The notes under the pieces were generated by a model, which saw only the letters and a program-made list of their open reading frames with translations, was not told where the DNA came from and did not search any database. This document shows, one piece after another, positions 5,918 through 11,488 of a stretch of DNA of 11,488 nucleotides (position 1 is its first letter; every line of letters begins with the position of its first letter). A program made the translations under genes and the position numbers. Origin of the DNA: Bacteroidales bacterium UBA3824 (GTDB taxonomy: Bacteria; Bacteroidota; Bacteroidia; Bacteroidales; UBA3824); contig DGIK01000165.1 of the NCBI GenBank assembly GCA_002393195.1, forward strand, positions 1 to 11,488, read 5' to 3'.

Positions 5918-8218
5918 ATGTCATCATATTTAGACGAACTCAATGACGCGCAGCGTGCAGCTGTGGAATATATAGACGGGCCTGCGCTTGTGATAGCCGG
6001 TGCGGGGTCGGGAAAGACACGTGTGCTGACATATAAAATCATGCACCTGCTCCAAAATGGCTATCAGCCGTACAACATCCTCGCAATCACCTTCACCAAC
6101 AAGGCGGCGCGGGAGATGAAGGAGCGTATCGCCAAGCAAATCGGCGAACAGGACGCCGCGCAATTGTGGATGGGCACGTTCCATTCCATTTTTATGAAAA
6201 TCCTCCGCCGTGAAATCAAAAGCACTGATTATCAACAAAATTTTACCATATACGACGCCACCGATTCCAAAAACGTTGTAAAGGGAATCATCAAGGACAT
6301 GAACCTCGATGACAAACTTTATGACCTCCGCACGGTGTGCAGCCGCATCAGCGGTGCAAAAAACGACCTCATTTCGCCCGAACAATACGAATCTACCGAG
6401 CAATACGCCGACGATGCCAACGCCAAGCGTTACAAGATGGTGGACATCTATCGTGCGTATATGCGCAAGTGTTTGACTTCCAATGCAATGGATTTTGACG
6501 ACTTGCTGTTGCAGACTCACTTGCTGTTTCAAAAACATCCCGAACTCGTCCAAAAATATTCCGACAAGTTTCGTTACATCCTCGTTGACGAGTATCAGGA
6601 CACCAATTCGGTACAATATAATATAGTGAAGTCGCTCGCCTCGCTGCATCACAAATTGTTTGTGGTAGGCGACGACGCGCAGAGCATTTATGCATTTCGT
6701 GGCGCAAGGATTGAAAACATCTTAAATTTTCAACGCGACTACAAGGAGGCGAAGATTTTCAAGTTGGAACAGAATTACCGCAGCACCAAGGTCATTGTCA
6801 ACGCCGCCAACAATGTCATTGCCAAGAACGCCCGACAACTCAAAAAGGAGGTCTTTTCTGAAAACGAGACCGGCGACCGCATCCGCGTACTCGAATCTGC
6901 CGCCGACATCGACGAATCCTACAAGATAGCCGCCGACATTTACAATCGTGTAGCCGACGGCGAAGAAAAATATTCTGATTTCGCGTTGCTCTACCGCAGC
7001 CATTCGCAGTCGCGAAGCCTCGAAGAGAGCCTTCACAAACGACAGATTCCATACAAAATTTTTGGTGGACTTTCGTTCTACGAGCGCAAGGAAATCAAGG
7101 ATTTGATTGCCTATATGAAACTCACGCAGAACGGCAACGACGACGAGGCTTTCAAGCGCGTTGTCAATTATCCCAAACGTGGCATTGGCGATACCACAAT
7201 GGACAAAATCACCGCCCTCGCCACCGCCAACAATCTCAGCATTTGGAACACGGTGGTGAGATTGCAGGAATTTGACCCCTCGATAAGCCCGCGCACCGTC
7301 AATGCCATCGGCCTTTTTATGAAGATGATAATGCAACTCAAACTCTTTTCGGAGTCCAACGACGCATACAAGGCGGCATTGCAGATAACCAACACAAGCG
7401 GCATTCTCAAAGACCTCGAAGCCGACAAATCGCCTGAGGGTCAGGGACGTGTAGAAAATGTGCAGGAACTCTTGAACGGTGTCAAGCAGTTTGTGGAGCA
7501 GCGTCAGAAGGACGGCAACACAGCCTCGCTCGGCGAGTATTTGGAGGAAGTATCGCTGATGACCGGCGACGAGGGCAACGAAGACGATACCAACAAGGTT
7601 TCCCTGATGACCATCCACGCTTCCAAGGGTTTGGAGTTCAAGAATGTATTTCTCTGTGGGGTGGAGGAGGGGCTGTTCCCGTCCCAAAAATCCGCCGAAT
7701 CGAGCGTGCAATTGGAGGAGGAGCGCAGGTTGTTTTACGTGGCGGTAACTCGCGCCCAAAAACGCCTTGTGATTTCCTTTGCGCGGATGAGGTTCAAGTA
7801 TGGACAACTTGCGCCCGCGCAGCCGAGCCGTTTCATCAAGGAAATCGACACAAAATATTTGGACTTTGGCGCGGGCGGCGAATCGCAGTTTGAGGCGGCG
7901 AGGGACATTCCGTATGCCGGACGTTTCCGCAAGTCTTTTGCCGAAAACGACCGCAACATCGCAGCCTCAAGGCCAATCCCAAAATTTGGCAATTTCAAGA
8001 AATACACGCCTGGCTCTGGACCCAACCGTGCGGCGCAGATAGACCCGTCGCTCCTGAAAGAAGGCACCGAAATCAAGCACAACCGTTTTGGACTCGGCAA
8101 GATTGTGGCTTTTGAGAAGACGAAGGACGACACCAAGCTCACGATAGATTTTATGAACGTCGGACGCAAAGTCCTGATGCAAAAATATGCTATTGCAGAT
8201 ATGCAAATTGTTAATTAA
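5918..8218 (+). CDS. uvrD: UvrD/PcrA-type superfamily 1 DNA helicase
   Basis: This ATP-dependent 3'-5' helicase family acts in nucleotide excision and mismatch repair, removal of stalled polymerases and replication restart. The 766-residue protein carries the SF1A motifs in order: Q-motif LNDAQ (8-12), Walker A AGAGSGKT (27-34), Ia TFTNKAA (from 58), II DEYQD (224-228), III GDDAQSIYAFRG (251-262), IV NYRS (286-289), V TIHASKGLEF (565-574) and VI YVAVTRA (Arg612). The C-terminal end (LKEGTEIKHNRFGLGKIV to the stop) matches the Tudor-like domain that binds RNA polymerase in PcrA/UvrD, separating it from Rep. RecB/AddA are excluded by length and the lack of a nuclease domain. The ATG at 5918 puts the Q-motif at the normal distance. 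DUF4290 follows after 13 bp, probably in one transcript. Confidence 0.95.
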   Translation: MSSYLDELNDAQRAAVEYIDGPALVIAGAGSGKTRVLTYKIMHLLQNGYQPYNILAITFTNKAAREMKERIAKQIGEQDAAQLWMGTFHSIFMKILRREIKSTDYQQNFTIYDATDSKNVVKGIIKDMNLDDKLYDLRTVCSRISGAKNDLISPEQYESTEQYADDANAKRYKMVDIYRAYMRKCLTSNAMDFDDLLLQTHLLFQKHPELVQKYSDKFRYILVDEYQDTNSVQYNIVKSLASLHHKLFVVGDDAQSIYAFRGARIENILNFQRDYKEAKIFKLEQNYRSTKVIVNAANNVIAKNARQLKKEVFSENETGDRIRVLESAADIDESYKIAADIYNRVADGEEKYSDFALLYRSHSQSRSLEESLHKRQIPYKIFGGLSFYERKEIKDLIAYMKLTQNGNDDEAFKRVVNYPKRGIGDTTMDKITALATANNLSIWNTVVRLQEFDPSISPRTVNAIGLFMKMIMQLKLFSESNDAYKAALQITNTSGILKDLEADKSPEGQGRVENVQELLNGVKQFVEQRQKDGNTASLGEYLEEVSLMTGDEGNEDDTNKVSLMTIHASKGLEFKNVFLCGVEEGLFPSQKSAESSVQLEEERRLFYVAVTRAQKRLVISFARMRFKYGQLAPAQPSRFIKEIDTKYLDFGAGGESQFEAARDIPYAGRFRKSFAENDRNIAASRPIPKFGNFKKYTPGSGPNRAAQIDPSLLKEGTEIKHNRFGLGKIVAFEKTKDDTKLTIDFMNVGRKVLMQKYAIADMQIVN

Positions 8219-8231
8219 CAAAGTTTTAGAT

Positions 8232-8876
8232 ATGGAATACAATACAGATAACCCACCCCTCCAATTCCCGGAATACGGACAGAATGTAAAGTTGATGATA
8301 GATTATACGGTGGCTCTCACCAATCCCATCGACCAAGAGAAGTCTGCCAACGCTATTGTGTCGGTGATGGGCATCCTCAATCCGCAGATTAGGGAAAATC
8401 CAGATTACAAGCACATCCTTTGGGATCATTTGGTGATAATGTCGGATTACAAGTTGGCTAAATATTCGCCATTCCCCGCACCCTCGCGCGACAGCCTCAA
8501 TGCCAAGCCCGAAGCCGTGCCGGCGTATTTTGGCGACATGAAGTTCCCCACTTTTGGACGCATCATAGAGTACTTGATAGAAAAGGCTGTAAGCATCGAC
8601 GACCCCGACCGCCGCGACAATCTCATCAAGACCATCACCAACCACATGAAGAAGACATACCTCATTTGGAACAAGGAAGACGTGAAGGACGAGGTGATTT
8701 TCAACGTGTTGGAGGAGATTTCGGAAGGCAAGTTGAGTGTTACGGACGAGGGATTGAAACTCATCGACAGTGCCGACTTTATGAAGGCTAAGTACGTCCG
8801 CAACAACCAAAACAACCGCAACAATCGCAACAATCAAAACAATCGCAACAACCAAAACCGCAGGTATTACCGTTAA
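8232..8876 (+). CDS. DUF4290 family protein with Asn/Arg-rich repetitive tail
   Basis: The 214-residue product matches what is known of the DUF4290 family, a Bacteroidota protein of unknown function often found directly upstream of murA. The recognisable part is residues 1-190 (MEYNTDNPPLQFPEYGQNVK, then NPQIRENPDYKHILWDHL, then FPTFGRIIEYLIEKA). It appears soluble, with no signal peptide or membrane segment, and is largely helical. From about residue 191 it ends in a low-complexity Asn/Gln/Arg tail encoded by 9-nt units and closing with RRYYR; the positive charge and low complexity suggest nucleic-acid or surface binding, which is inference. The ATG at 8232 is chosen because upstream codons overlap the helicase. 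The gene sits 13 bp after the helicase and 1 bp before murA, so it is almost certainly co-transcribed and translationally linked to murA. Confidence 0.85.
   Translation: MEYNTDNPPLQFPEYGQNVKLMIDYTVALTNPIDQEKSANAIVSVMGILNPQIRENPDYKHILWDHLVIMSDYKLAKYSPFPAPSRDSLNAKPEAVPAYFGDMKFPTFGRIIEYLIEKAVSIDDPDRRDNLIKTITNHMKKTYLIWNKEDVKDEVIFNVLEEISEGKLSVTDEGLKLIDSADFMKAKYVRNNQNNRNNRNNQNNRNNQNRRYYR
8802..8855 (+). repeat. 9-nt coding tandem repeat (Asn-Asn-Gln/Arg)
   Basis: Six consecutive in-frame 9-nt units of the form AACAAY followed by CAA or CGC encode NNQ, NNR, NNR, NNQ, NNR, NNQ; a partial NR unit (8856-8861) follows. Unit length is a multiple of three, so gain or loss of units would change tail length without a frameshift. 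Confidence 0.85.
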
Positions 8877-8877
8877 T

Positions 8878-10185
8878 ATGGCTTCATACGAGATAATAGG
8901 AGGACAGCGGCTGCACGGCACTGTGACACCGCAGGGCGCAAAAAACGAGGCGTTGGAGGTGATTTGCGCCACTTTGCTCACCGACCAAAAGGTTACCATA
9001 TCCAACGTCCCAGAAATCAGCGACATCATCAACCTGATTGCGCTTCTCGGCGAATTGGGTGTGGAGATTACGCATCCGCAAAAAAATACTTATACTTTTG
9101 AGGCTAAGGCCGTCAATTTCGATTATCTGAAGTCCGACGCCTTCCGCGCCAAAAGTAGCAAACTTCGTGGCTCTGTGATGATTGTGGGCCCGTTGTTGGC
9201 GCGTTTTGGCTATGCTTACCTGCCCAAGCCGGGCGGCGACAAGATTGGTCGTCGTCATTTGGACACTCACTTCATAGGCTTGAAAATGTTGGGTGCGGAG
9301 TTCAATTTTGATACCAACGAATCCTCCTACACTATCCTCGGCAACAATTTGCGCGGCACGTACATTCTTCTTGAAGAGGCGTCTGTTACCGGCACTGCCA
9401 ATATCGTGATGGCGGCTGTCCTTGCAAAGGGCGAAACCACAATCTTCAACGCCGCTTGCGAGCCATACATCTGTCAACTCTGCAAAATGCTTGTTGCAAT
9501 GGGTGCAGACATTCAAGGCATTGGTTCCAATCTATTGAAAATCAATGGTGTGCCAAAACTCAGCGGCACAGAACACCGTTGCCTTCCCGATATGATTGAG
9601 ATTGGCAGTTTCATTGGACTTGCCGCAATGACGGGTTCTGAAATCCGCATCCAAAATGCCCGCGTTGACCAACTCGGTCTTATCCCGACGGCATTCCGCA
9701 AACTTGGCATCAAGGTTAATATTGAAGGCGACGACATCATCATTCCCGCACAAAACCGTTATGAGATAGCCTCTTACATCGACGGCTCTATACTCACGAT
9801 AGCCGACGCGCCTTGGCCAGGCATTACGCCCGACTTGTTGAGCGTGCTTCTCGTCGTTGCTACTCAAGCCAAAGGCAGCGTCTTGATTCACCAAAAGATG
9901 TTTGAGAGTCGCCTGTTTTTCGTTGACAAACTCATCGACATGGGCGCACAGATAATCCTCTGCGACCCTCACCGCGCCACCGTCATTGGTCTCGACCACA
10001 AATTCCCGTTGAAACCTACCACAATGATTTCGCCCGACATCCGCGCCGGCGTTGCATTGCTCATTGCTGCCCTCTCCGCCCCCGGCAAATCCACAATCCA
10101 CAACATCGAACAAATAGACCGTGGCTACGAGGATTTCGACAACAGGCTCAGGCAGTTAGGGGCGGTGATTGAGAGGAAAGGGTAA
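8878..10185 (+). CDS. murA: UDP-N-acetylglucosamine 1-carboxyvinyltransferase (MurA), Asp-type
   Basis: MurA transfers enolpyruvate from PEP to UDP-GlcNAc in the cytosol, the first committed step of peptidoglycan synthesis. The 435-residue product is full length. Lys22 (GAKNEAL), Asp319 (WPGITPDL) and Arg415 (IDRGYED) correspond to E. coli Lys22, Asp305 and Arg397. The flexible-loop residue that is Cys115 in E. coli is Asp121 here (PKPGGDKIGRR). Asp at this site keeps activity but removes the fosfomycin target, as known for Mycobacterium and Chlamydia MurA. The start ATG lies 1 nt after the DUF4290 stop (TAATATG arrangement), implying translational coupling. MurA is favoured over AroA by the Lys22 context and the IDRGYE end. 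The stop codon touches the stop of the opposing rhomboid gene. Confidence 0.96.
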   Translation: MASYEIIGGQRLHGTVTPQGAKNEALEVICATLLTDQKVTISNVPEISDIINLIALLGELGVEITHPQKNTYTFEAKAVNFDYLKSDAFRAKSSKLRGSVMIVGPLLARFGYAYLPKPGGDKIGRRHLDTHFIGLKMLGAEFNFDTNESSYTILGNNLRGTYILLEEASVTGTANIVMAAVLAKGETTIFNAACEPYICQLCKMLVAMGADIQGIGSNLLKINGVPKLSGTEHRCLPDMIEIGSFIGLAAMTGSEIRIQNARVDQLGLIPTAFRKLGIKVNIEGDDIIIPAQNRYEIASYIDGSILTIADAPWPGITPDLLSVLLVVATQAKGSVLIHQKMFESRLFFVDKLIDMGAQIILCDPHRATVIGLDHKFPLKPTTMISPDIRAGVALLIAALSAPGKSTIHNIEQIDRGYEDFDNRLRQLGAVIERKG

Positions 10186-10809
10186 CTATACCTCCCCTGT
10201 ACTCGTCCTGTCATAAAATCCCGGAATCTTGTAGTCGTAATCGCTGTCCTTGGGCTCTTTTTTGGGATGGTCTTTTACGAAAATCAATCCGCAGAGAAAA
10301 CCCGCCACTGCGCCCAGTGCGTGCGACTCCCACGATACGTGCGGTTGACTTGGCAATATGCCCCACACCATGCCGCCGTAGAGGATTATGACGAGTAGCG
10401 ATATTGCCATCGCTCCAAATCTTTTGCTCATTATTCCGCCAAAAAACAAGAACGATGCCAACGCATATATCACGCCGCTCACGCCGATATGGTACGCCGG
10501 ACGCGCAAACAGCCACACCAACAATCCTGTCATGACGTACAGCGCGGCAAATATCCTTACATAATTGCGCCTATATACGAGCGTAAGCATCGCGAGCAAC
10601 ACCGGAAACGCCGAAAGGTTGGATATCAAATGACTCCAATCTCCATGTATCAGCGGTCCAAAAAATATGCCTTTGAGTCCAGAAACGGTGCGTGGCAATA
10701 TCCCCGCGTCCGCAAAACTCGTCATAAACAGCCGCTCCACGATGAATACGAGGAATATTATCACCGTCATCACTATCGGCAATATGAGGAATGATAGGTG
10801 TTTTTTCAT
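10186..10809 (-). CDS. Rhomboid family intramembrane serine protease
   Basis: Rhomboids cleave transmembrane substrates within the membrane. The 207-residue protein has about six hydrophobic segments (roughly 7-25, 66-79, 86-102, 108-125, 131-151 and 163-178). The catalytic pair is visible: Ser111 in GVSG after the fourth segment start and His163 in SWESHALGAVAG. His60 and Asn64 in HGDWSHLISN match the oxyanion HxxxN motif of GlpG. The C-terminal 28 residues are charged (KDHPKKEPKDSDYDYK) and likely cytoplasmic. Substrate is unknown. The ATG at 10809 begins MKKHLSFLILP with no visible Shine-Dalgarno. Its TAG stop abuts the murA stop with no intervening base, so the two transcripts converge. 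Confidence 0.9.
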   Translation of the reverse strand: MKKHLSFLILPIVMTVIIFLVFIVERLFMTSFADAGILPRTVSGLKGIFFGPLIHGDWSHLISNLSAFPVLLAMLTLVYRRNYVRIFAALYVMTGLLVWLFARPAYHIGVSGVIYALASFLFFGGIMSKRFGAMAISLLVIILYGGMVWGILPSQPHVSWESHALGAVAGFLCGLIFVKDHPKKEPKDSDYDYKIPGFYDRTSTGEV

Positions 10810-10845
10810 GATGTTGACGTTTTTAAATAGTTGCTACATCTCCCG

Positions 10846-10877
10846 CAAATTTAATACAAAAAAAGAGGCTGTCCAAA
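10846..10877 (-). promoter_or_regulatory. Bacteroidota-type promoter of the rhomboid gene, overlapping a terminator
   Basis: On the minus strand TTTG (10877-10874) and TAAATTTG (10853-10846) are exact -33 and -7 matches separated by 20 bp. The predicted start near 10839 gives a leader of about 30 nt to the ATG at 10809. The -33 element lies inside the stem of the upstream terminator and the spacer contains its T-run. Confidence 0.65.
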
Positions 10878-10897
10878 TTTATTTTTTGAACAGCCCC
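10858..10897 (-). terminator. Intrinsic terminator of the esterase gene (minus strand)
   Basis: Read on the minus strand, GGGGCTGTTCAAA (10897-10885) pairs with TTTGGACAGCCTC (10877-10865) as a 13-bp stem with two G-U pairs and a 7-nt loop, followed by seven T (10864-10858). It is downstream of the esterase stop at 10981. On the plus strand the wobbles become mismatches, so the minus orientation is the functional one. Confidence 0.8.
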
Positions 10898-10913
10898 TAT
10901 ATTGTGTCCTAAT

Positions 10914-10968
10914 GTAGAGACGCGATTAATCGCGTCTCTACCACAATCGCGTCTCTACAATCGCGTCC
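10914..10968. repeat. Perfect 28-bp palindrome with extra half-copies
   Basis: Positions 10914-10941 form a perfect palindrome centred on 10927.5, whose right arm is AATCGCGTCTCTAC. That arm recurs exactly at 10945-10958 and as a truncated AATCGCGTC at 10959-10967. It resembles short dispersed palindromic repeats (REP/MITE-like) known from bacterial genomes. It lies between the esterase stop and its terminator and contains no gene. Confidence 0.85.
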
Positions 10969-10980
10969 TATTGAATCATT

Positions 10981-11488
10981 TTATTTTGTATCTTTAAACA
11001 GCGACTGTGCCATTACGTACAAGCACCTGCGCCATGTAAGGAACTCGTGTGCAGTGCCTTCCGATACGTAGCCTTGGATGTTGTAGCCTGCGCCCTTGCA
11101 GTCGGCTTCCGATTTGCGGATGCCTTGAGGGTTTTCTTTTTCGCCACAGCCTACAAAGAGATACTTGATTTGGCTCTTGTCCTGGAAGTCGGAGGGAGCA
11201 AACTGTCCGCCGCTCAGCAAGCCAAACGATGCAAAGAGGTCAACCCTGCGGCCAGAAATCAATTTGGTGGTCATGCCGCCCATCGAGAGACCTGCCAACG
11301 CGCGGTTGTTGCGGTCGGTCTTGGTCTTGAAGTGAGAATCTACGTAAGGAATGAGTTCGTTGCAGAGCATTTCCTCAAACTCCTTGCCGGTGAATTGTCC
11401 TATCGAGCCAAATTTGAAGTCGTTGGTCAAGCCGTAAGCGTTGACGATGATGAAGGGTTTGCATTTGCCCTCGGCAATGAGGTTGTCC
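10981..11488 (-). CDS. Carbohydrate esterase (CE1/feruloyl esterase-like), C-terminal 168 residues
   Basis: This is an alpha/beta-hydrolase of the esterase-D/CE1 type, the group that removes feruloyl or acetyl groups from plant xylan or other esters. The frame is open from 11487 to the TAA at 10981 and its start lies beyond the right edge. Visible features are DNLIAEGKCKPFIIVNAYG at the edge, the nucleophile elbow GLSMGG following DRNNRALA, and GTAHEFLTWRRCLY near the end, which carries the family's catalytic His. The acid residue region reads FVGCGEKEN, where Glu appears in place of the more usual Asp; identification of the acid is uncertain. An internal TTG at 11430 is not a plausible start, because the family sequence continues upstream. 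Whether the full protein carries a signal peptide, a carbohydrate-binding module or a xylanase domain cannot be seen. Its transcript probably ends at the terminator at 10858-10897. Confidence 0.85.
   Translation of the reverse strand, partial: DNLIAEGKCKPFIIVNAYGLTNDFKFGSIGQFTGKEFEEMLCNELIPYVDSHFKTKTDRNNRALAGLSMGGMTTKLISGRRVDLFASFGLLSGGQFAPSDFQDKSQIKYLFVGCGEKENPQGIRKSEADCKGAGYNIQGYVSEGTAHEFLTWRRCLYVMAQSLFKDTK

Noticed and set aside
6722..7807. A 361-codon minus-strand frame within the helicase gene.
   Set aside because: The helicase on the plus strand has all SF1 motifs across this span; the opposite frame has no recognisable domain.
10914..10968. Possible small CRISPR array from the recurring AATCGCGTC arms.
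   Set aside because: The spacing is only 14-17 nt, there are no spacers of CRISPR length, and there are no cas genes.

Overview
The window looks like chromosomal DNA of a Bacteroidota (probably Bacteroidales) bacterium. The sequence shows several promoters of the phylum's type (TTTG, 19-21 bp, TAnnTTTG), start codons without a clear Shine-Dalgarno, a tRNA gene without an encoded CCA end, a Bacteroidota-type ClpP with a long N-terminus, and a DUF4290 gene directly before murA. Most genes are housekeeping. The accessory elements are a cysteine-rich lipoprotein, a second ClpP, a palindromic repeat and part of a secreted esterase.

Layout. Bases 1-1047 (minus strand) hold the N-terminal half of an elongation factor G gene, read off the left edge. 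A divergent intergenic region of about 260 bp carries its promoter and the promoter of a tRNA-Leu(UAG) gene (1306-1387). A strong intrinsic terminator follows the tRNA. Next come tig (trigger factor), clpP1 and clpP2, all on the plus strand and closed by a 14-bp-stem terminator at 4279-4315. Trigger factor is a ribosome-bound chaperone and ClpP is the proteolytic core of Clp proteases, so this is a protein-quality-control cluster. It is unusual because a second ClpP sits where clpX would normally be expected.

From 4363 to 5799 there is an A+T-rich, cysteine-rich lipoprotein that is probably a surface beta-helix protein of unknown function. A good promoter at 5811-5842 then starts an apparent operon: a UvrD/PcrA-type helicase, a DUF4290 protein with a repetitive Asn/Arg tail, and murA (first committed step of peptidoglycan synthesis). 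This MurA has Asp in place of the fosfomycin-binding Cys.

The right end is on the minus strand. A small rhomboid protease meets murA tail-to-tail with no spacer. Upstream of it lies a compact 10846-10968 region in which the rhomboid promoter overlaps the terminator of the next gene, followed by a perfect 28-bp palindrome with extra half-copies. The last 0.5 kb is the C-terminal part of a carbohydrate-esterase-like (CE1/feruloyl esterase) protein running off the right edge.

No rRNA, CRISPR array, transposase or phage gene is visible. No stretch longer than 300 bases lacks a gene.
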